Origin: Bacillota bacterium
GTDB lineage: Bacteria; Bacillota; Clostridia; Lachnospirales; Lachnospiraceae
Direction: 5' to 3'
Length of the DNA: 64,000 bases
Assembly (NCBI GenBank): GCA_023457255.1
Contig: JAEWMB010000018.1
Location: 80,560 to 144,559 of the forward strand
Part shown: positions 1 through 7,917 of the stretch, piece by piece
How positions within the stretch are numbered: the stretch's first letter is position 1
Layout: the number at the start of each line of letters is the position of its first letter
Notes under the pieces: model-generated
Told to the model about the DNA's origin: nothing
The model's database searches: none
What the model saw: only the letters and a program-made list of their open reading frames with translations
Position numbers and translations under genes: made by a program

Positions 1-576
1 AAATTCTGTATTTGCTAAAAGTCCCTTAACAAACTTTGTGCGTATCTCGTAATAATTCATCACAAGGCCACCTTGTTCCAACCAAAAAGTTTCATGAATA
101 CATCTTGTTCTTCTATACACCACTTCATCAATGGAAGAGGAAACAATCTCATTCACACGGTCACATGGCATTCCGTCAAGCAGCATATCATTTAGCAGCT
201 GAAAGATTTGTTCCGCATGATTTAGTTCCTCTTTTCCATTTAATGATTCAAAAACCTCTACACCTACCTGATATACTCGTTCTAAGATTGGTTCCATTCT
301 GTCCGCATGCTCTTTCGTAATTGCAGTTACTACATAACTTAATCGATTTTCAACAATATTTATTCTTTCTTGCAGCCAACCATGTATATTACCGGAATCA
401 ATCATATTTTCCAAGGGCTGATTTTCAATAATTCCGCAATTCATAACCGTGGAATCATCAAGACCTTGAACAAATTCTTCTTCCTCATTAAGTGATAATA
501 ATCTCTCCACAATTTTTTCTTGAAGCATAATCTTATTGTATAACCAATAATGAATTGGTCCTAAAAATGCACTCAT
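1..576 (-). CDS. Conserved hypothetical protein, C-terminus cut by window edge
   Basis: An open frame runs from an ATG at 574-576 to the window edge (192 codons seen). It is preceded by GAGAGGAG with normal spacing, which supports the start. The protein is soluble, acidic and helical, beginning MSAFLGPIHYWLYNK. No signal peptide or membrane segment is seen. I do not recognise a named family, so no function is assigned. It faces away from the next minus-strand gene pair, which ends at 1084, and is separated from it by 507 bases and a terminator, so it is probably its own transcription unit. The plus-strand frame at 36-320 is a shadow of this gene. Confidence 0.7.
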   Translation of the reverse strand, partial: MSAFLGPIHYWLYNKIMLQEKIVERLLSLNEEEEFVQGLDDSTVMNCGIIENQPLENMIDSGNIHGWLQERINIVENRLSYVVTAITKEHADRMEPILERVYQVGVEVFESLNGKEELNHAEQIFQLLNDMLLDGMPCDRVNEIVSSSIDEVVYRRTRCIHETFWLEQGGLVMNYYEIRTKFVKGLLANTEF

Positions 577-1083
577 CGTCTACTCCTCTCTATTACCTTT
601 ACTTTCTATTCTTTGTATTCACATTTTCTTTAAATCTTATTACTTAATTATTTGTTACTATTAAAGATATTAACTTATGCTATAGAATTACGTATGACAT
701 ATATCTGTTCACTAAAATAGAATTTCATTAAATTAAGGTTTTTATGTCTGTCATAGTTATATAATAAAAAATAAAAACAATCTGTTGTATTTCCAACAAA
801 ATGAACTATATTTTTAAGTATCACGAAACAATATGGACATGCGGATAGAGTTTACTCTAGCACGTAAAATAACAACCCAGTATTTCCTATTTCCTTGAAA
901 TCACCAATTATATTTTGATCATTTATCTTGATTATTTATCATAAATTCTGTCACCCTAACATCTTCCTTAGTTCAAAAAAAGTAAGTACAAGTTTTCCAC
1001 TTATACTTACTCCCAGGATATTAATCCCCATCTATTTTTTCTTAGAATCCTGCACTTTTGAATGGTATCAAAAGCCTGTTAAG
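577..1083. other. Intergenic stretch, AT-rich
   Basis: These 507 bases hold the ribosome binding site of the upstream partial gene (near 578-590) and one rho-independent terminator (975-1011) for the DUF1576 gene pair. I see no open frame with a ribosome binding site and no repeat. The very AT-rich part around 600-800 could carry the promoter of the gene at 576, but no clear -35/-10 pair stands out. Confidence 0.5.
975..1011 (-). terminator. Rho-independent terminator after the DUF1576 gene pair
   Basis: AGTAAGTACAAG (981-992) and CTTATACTTACT (1000-1011) form a 12-bp stem with one G-U pair. On the minus strand the stem is followed by a run of seven T (plus-strand A 975-981). It lies about 70 bases past the stop at 1084. 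Confidence 0.8.
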
Positions 1084-1437
1084 CTATGCTTTTCTTAATA
1101 ACTGGATATATAAATCCTTCCCCTTTGTGGTAACATTTGCTTCATCTATCATCGCTCCAACCAGATGAAGCTCATCCCCGGAGTCATCCTCTCCAACCAA
1201 CTGCCAATAATAACCTTCCACTTCATATTGACGCTGCGTATTTAAATTATATTTTATTTTTTGAATAAACTCTTCCCCGTAATTGCACTCATACTGAATT
1301 ATGATAATCTCTGTATTCTGTTCCTTTTGAGATACCTTCGTATTAACTTTTATATCAATATTTTCTGCTCCGTTTAAGAGGAACAAAGTCAGTATCTCGC
1401 TTACAATCTGAGCTATTTTCTTTGCTTCGTGTCTCAT
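1084..1437 (-). CDS. Small soluble protein coupled to DUF1576 membrane protein
   Basis: A 117-residue protein with no membrane segment. It has an amphipathic N-terminal helix (residues 1-25), then alternating beta strands and a helix-rich end. Its ATG overlaps the stop of the upstream membrane-protein gene by four bases (ATGA). The ribosome binding site AAGGAG lies inside the end of that gene, so the two are translationally coupled. The N-terminal segment HEAKKIAQIVSEILTLFLLN followed by beta strands looks a little like part of an ATPase or sensor fold, but I would not name a family. The coupling suggests a cytosolic partner or regulator of the membrane protein; that is inference. Confidence 0.75.
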   Translation of the reverse strand: MRHEAKKIAQIVSEILTLFLLNGAENIDIKVNTKVSQKEQNTEIIIIQYECNYGEEFIQKIKYNLNTQRQYEVEGYYWQLVGEDDSGDELHLVGAMIDEANVTTKGKDLYIQLLRKA

Positions 1438-2714
1438 CTGTTTCTCTCCTTATGAAAAGCATCAAGAATAGGAATCATAATCCCTGCCACCAATCCACCT
1501 GAGAATCCATTATTATATAGGTTCACACCTCCATGAATTATCCCGACATTTGTCACCAGAATCATATGAAGAATACCGGCGATAAAGCCAATGACAGGAC
1601 CATAGGTACCGGCAATCGGTGCCAGCGTTGTGGAAAATAGAACCGATATAATAATTCCGGTAGCAGATATATCATTCCCGAAAAATAATGCAGCAATGAT
1701 AACACCTAGCATTACCGGGAGGCAATTCCTAATATGCTTCCCAAATGCACCAAATCCAACTACCGTAAAAATACCTGCTAAGACCGGACCGTTTATAACA
1801 CCTCCAATTAGCAGAACATAAATTATACTAGTAAATCCAAGTAACGCCATATTTAATAAGGTTACCCCAAAACCTACTAAATGTGTAAAATCCGTAATCA
1901 GTCTTCCCTTATATTGCAGTATTCTCCCAAATTCCATAATAGCACGGCGGTTGATATAAATACCGGTAATGAAAAATCCCAGAAACAAAAGGAACAATAA
2001 TAAGATAATAACCGGATGATTTTTCTTTGAGATGATATTCACCGGTTCCACAGAAATACCAAAACTTCTAAGTACACTGGTTAATACTGTGCCTAATATT
2101 CCAGATGTAAAACCAATATTATAAAGATTATATCCATCATGAAATTTCAGCATATGTGAGGATAGAGGTACCAGGATAAAACCAATAAATATACCAACAC
2201 CCACCGCGATAACAATTGCCCAAAATGGATGAAGTAAACCGGAAAAACTGATTTCACTGACCAATGGCGCTAATGCGGTACCAAACATCAAAGCAATAAT
2301 GATGTCCTTAAAAGATATTTTCTTATATAGAGTATAAAAATAACCACCTAAATAAATTGGAATAATATTATATAGATTTTTCCCAAAAAAAGAAAAGCCG
2401 ACCACAGTAAGGAATGCTGCAATTAAAATACCATTCAATTTCAGCCGATAATGGTGCATGATATAGATATTTAAGAGACCCACGAAACCAACATTAATAA
2501 ACGCTGCTTCAATACCACCTACTTCTATGAAATCTGTTACTAAGATGGTTGGTGTTAGTACAATATTAATAAACCCGGATAGTACCGAGTGAAAGCTTCC
2601 ATTATAGGTGCCATAGATTATGCCAACTAACAGAAACAAAATAGGAATTACAGATAATAAGCTAAGTTCTCTGCTGCGCCCGATGTCTTTCTCCTCTGCC
2701 TTGCTAAACTCCAA
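1434..2714 (-). CDS. DUF1576-type polytopic membrane protein
   Basis: A 426-residue protein with about ten hydrophobic segments. Two halves are clearly duplicated: TVVGFSFFGKNLYNIIP, FGTALAPL and HDGYNLYNIGF in the first half recur as TVVGFGAFGKHIRNCLP, FSTTLAPI and HGGVNLYNNGF in the second. This repeat and the length fit the DUF1576 family, as I recall it; its substrate is unknown. The inverted duplication resembles transporters and channels. Translation starts with TTG at 2714, behind AAGGGGG. A promoter with a palindromic spacer lies at 2754-2783. The gene is coupled by a 4-base overlap to the small soluble gene downstream. It could be a permease for an organic anion, but nothing in the sequence identifies the substrate. 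Confidence 0.8.
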   Translation of the reverse strand: MEFSKAEEKDIGRSRELSLLSVIPILFLLVGIIYGTYNGSFHSVLSGFINIVLTPTILVTDFIEVGGIEAAFINVGFVGLLNIYIMHHYRLKLNGILIAAFLTVVGFSFFGKNLYNIIPIYLGGYFYTLYKKISFKDIIIALMFGTALAPLVSEISFSGLLHPFWAIVIAVGVGIFIGFILVPLSSHMLKFHDGYNLYNIGFTSGILGTVLTSVLRSFGISVEPVNIISKKNHPVIILLLFLLFLGFFITGIYINRRAIMEFGRILQYKGRLITDFTHLVGFGVTLLNMALLGFTSIIYVLLIGGVINGPVLAGIFTVVGFGAFGKHIRNCLPVMLGVIIAALFFGNDISATGIIISVLFSTTLAPIAGTYGPVIGFIAGILHMILVTNVGIIHGGVNLYNNGFSGGLVAGIMIPILDAFHKERNR

Positions 2715-2753
2715 AAATTAACCCCCTTATATTTTTATTTTAATTATAATAAT

Positions 2754-2783
2754 ATTTTACAAGAATAGTATACTATTTGACAA
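2754..2783 (-). promoter_or_regulatory. Promoter with palindromic operator for the DUF1576 pair
   Basis: On the minus strand, TTGTCA (2778-2783) and TAAAAT (2754-2759) are separated by 18 bases. The spacer contains a perfect 14-base palindrome, AATAGTATACTATT (2764-2777), placed where a repressor would block RNA polymerase. The TTG start is about 40 bases downstream. Confidence 0.55.
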
Positions 2784-3004
2784 TCATTTTTTATATAAAA
2801 ATATTAGGTTTCTCGTTATTCTAAGCCTAATAGTAGGTTTCCTCCCATATTTTATGTATAAATTAAGTATTTTATTTCAACTTTATGATTCCCACTTCGA
2901 TAAGGAAAGGCATAAACCCTGAAATCATTTGTACCATTTCATCTGCAACTTAATTCAATAAATTTTAGAAATAATGTGATTTGAAATAACGCTTACTTTC
3001 ATTA

Positions 3005-3046
3005 AAAAAACTGCTACTAAGGTTATTACCATTATAGCAGTTTTTT
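3005..3046. terminator. Bidirectional rho-independent terminator
   Basis: AAAAAACTGCTA and TAGCAGTTTTTT form a perfect 12-bp stem around an 18-base loop, with T runs readable on either strand. It lies about 95 bases past the stop of the D-aminoacylase-like gene and would end the long purine operon. The rest of 2715-3140 holds the DUF1576 promoter and nothing else I can identify. Confidence 0.85.
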
Positions 3047-3140
3047 CAAGCATTCATTTACTTCTCCTTCGATTAAATTATCTAATGTCTCTCACCATTT
3101 TTTTCATCGGTATCGTATATCATTATCTTACGTTTTTTTC

Positions 3141-4736
3141 CTACGATTTTTTCTTTCTGATTACTCTGCCATTTAAAACCTCGGTATGCTTTCCATGTTC
3201 TACTGCAACCTTACCATTTACAATGACATATTCAATTCCTGCCGGGAATTCTATGGGATCTACAAAAGTTCCCCTATCTTCAATGGTATTGGCATCGAAT
3301 ATTGTAATATCCGCAAAGTAACCTTCTTTTAAAAGACCTCGATTCTTAAGGCTCATCGCATCCGCTGCTTTGAAAGTCATCTTCTTAATCGCCTCTTCGA
3401 TGGTCATTATCTTCTCTTCACGAACATACTTTCCAAGGATTCTTGGGAAACTTCCATAAAGTCTTGGATGTGGTTTTCCCGGTGCTAATAAACCATCCGT
3501 ACAAGCATTCATCTCAGGACGAGCCATAAATAATTTCACATGGTCTTCTATCCCATAGAAGTCTACCATACCAACTGCATTTTCTTCCTCCATTAGAAGG
3601 TCAAAGGCAGCAGTAAATGGGTCTAAATTACGAAGCTTTGCTAACTGGGTAATACTTAAACCCACAGCATCTTTATTTTTCTCTGTTACTACACTGGTTA
3701 CATAAATATTCTCAAAACCGGCAAAGTCAATAAAGTTATCCCAGCCATGAATGCCTTGCTCCATATCATATCGCATCTTCTTACGCATTTCCGGATCTTT
3801 TAACCGTTCGATTACCTTATTCGTTCCTCCGTCATGTACCCAAGGCGGCAGAATTGCGCCCATCATAGTACTGCCGGCAACATAAGGATACTGATCAAAG
3901 CTTACCCTGATACCTTCCGCTTTTGCCTGTTCTAATTGAGAAAGTACCGTCTCTATTTTATCCCAGTTTTTCTTACCGGCAACTTTAAAGTGAGACCAGT
4001 GAACTCTAACTCCAGATTTTCTGCCTATTTCAATTACTTCGTTCATGGAGTCAACAATCGTGTCAGCTTCGCTTCTCTGATGAATGACAAATACACCATC
4101 GAACTCAGCAACCACCTTACACATTTCAATGATTTCTTTGCTTTCTGAATAGGCACAAGGAATATAAATCAGCCCTGTAGATAAACCAAAAGCTCCTGCT
4201 TCCATCTCTCTGCGGGTAATCTTCTTCATCTTTTCTATTTCTTCGTCTGTTGGCTGACGGTTATCAAGCCCCATCGCTTCCATACGAATATTTCCATGCG
4301 GAACCAGGTAGCATTCATTGATACCTGGACCAATGTTTTCTATCATTTTTAAATAATTATCGGTAGTTTGATAGTTCCAGTCAATTTCATCACTCACTCC
4401 ATCAAGTCCCGCAATATTCTTACGCCAATCCGAGATATATTCCGCAGGCAGCGGTGCCATGGAAACACCATCCTGCCCTAAGAATTCCGTAGTAATACCC
4501 TGCATTACCTTTGGCATTACATGGGGACGTAATAAAACATCCAAATCACTATGGGAATGAGTATCAATAAAGCCAGGTGCCACTACAAGACCTTGGGCAT
4601 CAATTACCTTATCAACACTTGTGTCACTAATCTGTCCTATTTTTTCTATTCTATCCTTATTAATTAATAGGTCAGCCTGATAGGCCGGCTCTCCGCTTCC
4701 ATCAACGATTGTAGCATTTATAATTAACGTTTTTAT
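3141..4736 (-). CDS. D-aminoacylase / N-acyl-D-amino-acid deacylase family amidohydrolase
   Basis: A metal-dependent amidohydrolase of the COG3653 type, which hydrolyses N-acyl-D-amino acids or related amides. Metal-site motif APGFIDTHSHSDLD, a later HQRSEAD and VHWSHFK, and the C-terminal AADITIFD-type strand fit the family. With homologous residues from LIINATIVDGSG onward the protein is about 530 residues, the family length. The in-frame N-terminal 51 residues have no ATG, GTG or TTG: an in-frame TGA (4740-4742) is followed by CTT, ATA (4734-4736), AAA, ACG. AAAGGAAG lies 8 bases before the ATA, which I used as boundary. A conservative start would be GTG at 4583, but that would remove conserved sequence. 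It is last in the purine operon and may open a purine-derived intermediate; that role is inferred. Confidence 0.8.
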   Translation of the reverse strand: MKTLIINATIVDGSGEPAYQADLLINKDRIEKIGQISDTSVDKVIDAQGLVVAPGFIDTHSHSDLDVLLRPHVMPKVMQGITTEFLGQDGVSMAPLPAEYISDWRKNIAGLDGVSDEIDWNYQTTDNYLKMIENIGPGINECYLVPHGNIRMEAMGLDNRQPTDEEIEKMKKITRREMEAGAFGLSTGLIYIPCAYSESKEIIEMCKVVAEFDGVFVIHQRSEADTIVDSMNEVIEIGRKSGVRVHWSHFKVAGKKNWDKIETVLSQLEQAKAEGIRVSFDQYPYVAGSTMMGAILPPWVHDGGTNKVIERLKDPEMRKKMRYDMEQGIHGWDNFIDFAGFENIYVTSVVTEKNKDAVGLSITQLAKLRNLDPFTAAFDLLMEEENAVGMVDFYGIEDHVKLFMARPEMNACTDGLLAPGKPHPRLYGSFPRILGKYVREEKIMTIEEAIKKMTFKAADAMSLKNRGLLKEGYFADITIFDANTIEDRGTFVDPIEFPAGIEYVIVNGKVAVEHGKHTEVLNGRVIRKKKS

Positions 4737-4931
4737 AAGTCACACTTCCTTTCAAAAAAGATGCAGTTTAGTTTGAAAAATTTTCAGATCTGCAATGTAA
4801 GACAGTATCAAATCTGCAGGCGGATTTAATATGCTATGGTATTTGATTTCTTTCTATTTATGCAAGCAGATAAGTCCTGCTTGCAGTACTCCAATTGTAT
4901 ATGGATAGAATCCGCTTACTTTTATGGCAAA

Positions 4932-4955
4932 ACCACATCTGCAAGCAGATGTGGT
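4932..4955. repeat. Perfect intergenic palindrome between ygeY and the D-aminoacylase gene
   Basis: ACCACATCTGC-AA-GCAGATGTGGT is an 11-bp perfect inverted repeat with a 2-base centre. The surrounding 4770-4900 contains further copies of the CTTGCAG / CTGCAAG core (for example GCAAGCAGAT near 4864 and CCTGCTTGCAG near 4879). There is no T run, so a plain terminator is unlikely. The same core recurs at 6228, 6306, 7805 and 7870. Confidence 0.7.
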
Positions 4956-4970
4956 ATGGTATTAAGATTC

Positions 4971-6155
4971 TTATACTAACAATGCTTTCATTACACCATA
5001 GTAGCATTCACAAACTTTGGTAAGCTGTTCCACTTCGATATATTCATCTACGGTATGAGCTAAATTCTCACGGGAAGGTCCGATCCCTAATGTCTTAATG
5101 CCAGCTTCTCCTGCATAATGAGAACCATTAGTACAGAAATTATACTGTGTAATCTCCGGATTAAATCCTGCATTATTAAGTTCTTTCACAACCGCCTGAA
5201 CCCATGGTTCCTCTTTATCATATAACCAGCCAGGGAAGAATCTTTCGCCTTCAATCTTATTGCCTGTATAGCACATTTCTTCGCCTACCGCATAGGAAAC
5301 CTTTGCTTTTAATTCAGGATCTTCTGTCATTAATTTCTCTAATAATTCTCTAATTGGAGCAATCACAGATTCTTTTGTCTCACCGACTAATAAACGGCGG
5401 TCATAGGTTGCACGGCAATATTCAGGAACTACAGAAGCTCCGGGATATGGCGCAGATTTGATATCCGTTAATTCTAAGATACCCTTTCCTAATACAGGGT
5501 GCTCTGTTGGAACTAAGGTCTGAATTGCATTAATTACCTTGCTCATTTTATAAACAGCATTAATTCCCTTTTCAGGATTTGCAGAGTGAGCCGGTTTACC
5601 AAAAGTTTCTACTACAATTTCACCACGTCCGCGCTGACCGATTTTAACATTTAACTGACTTGCTTCACCAATGATTACGTAATCCGGCTTGAAGTTTTTA
5701 GAGATTTCGCGCGCTGCCACACCTTCAAAGCACTCTTCATGAACAACACCGGCAATAAGGATTTCACCCGCAAAATCACGGTTTGTATCCTCTGCAAAGT
5801 ATTTTGCAGCCACAGTAAATGCAGAAACTGCACCCTTCATATCAGATGTACCACGGCCATATAACTTTCCGTCTACAATTTCTCCGCTAAATGGCTTCTG
5901 TGTCCACTTGCTTTCGTCAGATACAGGTACTGTATCAATATGTCCATCAAATAATACCTTGGGTCCCGGGCGGTTTCCTTTGATAATTCCAATTACGTTA
6001 CCATATCGGTCGTAAGTAACATCATCAAATCCATTTGCCTTGCAAAATTCACCAATTGTCTCGGCAGCTTGCTTTTCCTCTCCCGAATAGCTTTTTGCCT
6101 GAATCATTTTTTGAGTTAACTCTATTAATTCTTGTTCTCTGTTTCCATTTAACAT
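4971..6155 (-). CDS. ygeY: YgeY-type M20 family metallohydrolase
   Basis: A 394-residue M20 dizinc hydrolase, close in length to E. coli YgeY (about 400). Zinc and catalytic residues are visible: DGHIDTV (H72, D74), GRGTSDMKG (D105), HEE (E140-E141), E164 and a late AHTVDE histidine. The start is an ATG behind AAGGAGATAACACA. In the anaerobic purine/uric-acid gene set of gut bacteria, ygeY sits beside ygeX and hydantoinase genes, as here. It is thought to release an amino-acid-like ring fragment such as 2,3-diaminopropionate from a carbamoyl or peptide-like intermediate; the exact substrate is not shown by the sequence. It is followed by a palindrome and preceded by a 78-bp tandem repeat. Confidence 0.88.
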   Translation of the reverse strand: MLNGNREQELIELTQKMIQAKSYSGEEKQAAETIGEFCKANGFDDVTYDRYGNVIGIIKGNRPGPKVLFDGHIDTVPVSDESKWTQKPFSGEIVDGKLYGRGTSDMKGAVSAFTVAAKYFAEDTNRDFAGEILIAGVVHEECFEGVAAREISKNFKPDYVIIGEASQLNVKIGQRGRGEIVVETFGKPAHSANPEKGINAVYKMSKVINAIQTLVPTEHPVLGKGILELTDIKSAPYPGASVVPEYCRATYDRRLLVGETKESVIAPIRELLEKLMTEDPELKAKVSYAVGEEMCYTGNKIEGERFFPGWLYDKEEPWVQAVVKELNNAGFNPEITQYNFCTNGSHYAGEAGIKTLGIGPSRENLAHTVDEYIEVEQLTKVCECYYGVMKALLV

Positions 6156-6188
6156 TGTGTTATCTCCTTTCTTATATGTGAAACTGTT

Positions 6189-6363
6189 TTTTATTTCATA
6201 TTACACCCGGGCATATTCCATTTGCTTGCAGATGGAATACTGCTTAAATTAGAAATATGAAATTGCTTTTATTTCATATTACACCCGGGCATATTCCATT
6301 TGCTTGCAGATGGAATACTGCTTAAATTAGAAATATGAAATTTCCTTTTATTTCATATTACAC
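6189..6363. repeat. 78/79-bp tandem direct repeat between ygeX and ygeY
   Basis: Two near-identical copies (6189-6266 and 6267-6345) are followed by an 18-base third start (6346-6363) that includes the ygeX stop codon. Each unit has outer inverted arms (TTTCATATT and AATATGAAA) and an inner inverted repeat TATTCCAT-N10-ATGGAATA, so each copy can fold into one long hairpin in the transcript. The first bases of each unit match the sequence immediately downstream of the ygeX stop. Confidence 0.9.
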
Positions 6364-7578
6364 TCCATCATAACGTGTATCCTTACCATTCCATACTACA
6401 TTACGATAATTTTCTTTGTCTGTATCACCTTCTGTTGAGATAAATAGTAATCTTGAATTCTCGTTAAGACCTAATTTATCTTTCAAATCTACAAGAGAAT
6501 CATCCGTTAAGATATTATAAGCACAGCCAAGAGTAGCCGCACCGCTTTCTCCGGAGACCACCTTCCTGTCATCCGCTAATGGACTAGCCATAACACGCAT
6601 ACCATCTGCAGCAACATAATCCGGACAAGAGATAAATGCATCTGCATAATCCTTTAATACCTCCCAGCCAATACTGTTTGGTTCACCGCATGCTAAACCT
6701 GCCATAATTGTATCTAAGTCGCCGGTTACAAAATGAAGCTTACCATCGTTTGCTTCGGCAGTACGATAAATACAATCTGCTTTGTTCGGTTCTACAACCA
6801 CGATCTTAGGCTGATTTCCTTTATAATAATTAGCAAAGAATCCGCAGATTGCACCCGCTAGAGAGCCAACCCCTGCTTGCAGGAAGATATGAGTTGGAGC
6901 TTCTGCTTTTGTTTCTTCTAACTGTTTTATAATTTCATAACCTAAGGTCATATAACCTTGCATAATCCAAGCAGGGATATCTTCATAACCTTCCCATGCA
7001 GTATCCTGAATTACAATCCAGCCTTTTTCTTTTGCATTTTTATCTGCAAGACGAACTGCTTCATCGTAGTTCATATCCGTAATAGAAGCATCGGAACCCT
7101 CAGCAAGAATGTTATTTAATCTTTCGATTGCAGAACCCTTTGGCATATAAACTACCGATTTCTGATTCAACTGATTTGCCGTCCAAGCAACACCACGTCC
7201 ATGATTACCATCGGTAGCTGTAACAAATACCATGTCACCGGTTTTATCTTTTACTTCTTTTGAAACCATTTTGGTTGCTGTTAGATTCTTGATATCCGCT
7301 CCGATTTTATCTGCAATTAAGCGTCCAATCGCATAAGAACCACCTAATACTTTAAAGGCATTTAAGCCAAAACGAAAGGATTCATCTTTCACATGAATAT
7401 CTTTCACACCAATTTCTTTTGCTAAGTTTTTTAGCTCTACTAAAGGAGTTTCGCTATATACCGGAAAACTAGCATGAAATGCATGAGCTTTGCTTGCTTC
7501 CTCATAGTTTAAAAAATCAATGTTTGATTTTTCATCGTTATTTCTTGGGTAAAATACACTTTTAAATGTTTCCTTCAT
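6358..7578 (-). CDS. ygeX: YgeX-type diaminopropionate ammonia-lyase
   Basis: A PLP enzyme of the tryptophan-synthase-beta fold that splits 2,3-diaminopropionate into pyruvate and ammonia. The Schiff-base lysine is K76 in NAFKVLGGSYA. Other marks are TATDGNHGRGVA (phosphate and substrate loop) and the glycine-rich QAGVGSLAGA. At 406 residues it matches the family (about 400). I start at ATG 7578, behind GAGG with 10-base spacing; an in-frame TTG five codons earlier overlaps that ribosome binding site and is unlikely. In the uric-acid gene set this enzyme makes the central carbon product pyruvate. It lies between the purine permease and ygeY in the same direction. Confidence 0.92.
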   Translation of the reverse strand: MKETFKSVFYPRNNDEKSNIDFLNYEEASKAHAFHASFPVYSETPLVELKNLAKEIGVKDIHVKDESFRFGLNAFKVLGGSYAIGRLIADKIGADIKNLTATKMVSKEVKDKTGDMVFVTATDGNHGRGVAWTANQLNQKSVVYMPKGSAIERLNNILAEGSDASITDMNYDEAVRLADKNAKEKGWIVIQDTAWEGYEDIPAWIMQGYMTLGYEIIKQLEETKAEAPTHIFLQAGVGSLAGAICGFFANYYKGNQPKIVVVEPNKADCIYRTAEANDGKLHFVTGDLDTIMAGLACGEPNSIGWEVLKDYADAFISCPDYVAADGMRVMASPLADDRKVVSGESGAATLGCAYNILTDDSLVDLKDKLGLNENSRLLFISTEGDTDKENYRNVVWNGKDTRYDGV

Positions 7579-7683
7579 AATACTTAACCTCAATTCTAGC
7601 GTATAACGCTTGTTTTATAATTGTATTTTTTACATACTGTTCTATAATATAATGATATAACACACAAAAATATGGGATACCGT

Positions 7684-7851
7684 ATTGTGGAATCCCACAA
7701 TCCAAGGGTGTGGAGTCCACACTAATCCAATGTAAATCCAATCTGCATTCAAAATTCAATCTGTATTCGAAATTCAATCTGCATGTAGATCAAAGTATAC
7801 TTGCAGATTGAATAAATTGACTTTTTATTTTAACATTATTCAACCTGCAAG
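7684..7851. repeat. Hairpin and short tandem-repeat island between permease and ygeX
   Basis: The 339-base gap 7579-7917 has no gene but is full of structure. ATTGTGG-AATC-CCACAAT lies at 7684-7701. GTGTGGA-G-TCCACAC lies at 7708-7722. Three 18-base tandem copies of TCCAATCTGCATTCAAAA-like sequence span about 7737-7784. A 16-bp hairpin with one G-U pair runs CTTGCAGATTGAATAA to TTATTCAACCTGCAAG (7800-7851), and a further CATCTGCTTGCAGAT lies near 7870. The translated frame at 7562-7777 is a by-product of these repeats. Confidence 0.8.
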
Positions 7852-7917
7852 CGACTGACATCTGCTTGCAGATTGGAATATGCACAGGTGTTAATACTTA
7901 AATAAAAGCAATGATAA

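Noticed and set aside
36..320. Plus-strand ORF of 94 codons
   Set aside because: It lies wholly inside the minus-strand partial gene 1-576, has no ribosome binding site and no family-like sequence.
7562..7777. Minus-strand ORF of 71 codons upstream of ygeX
   Set aside because: Its repetitive product (FEYRLNFECRLD) only reflects the 18-base tandem repeats and it overlaps the ygeX start.
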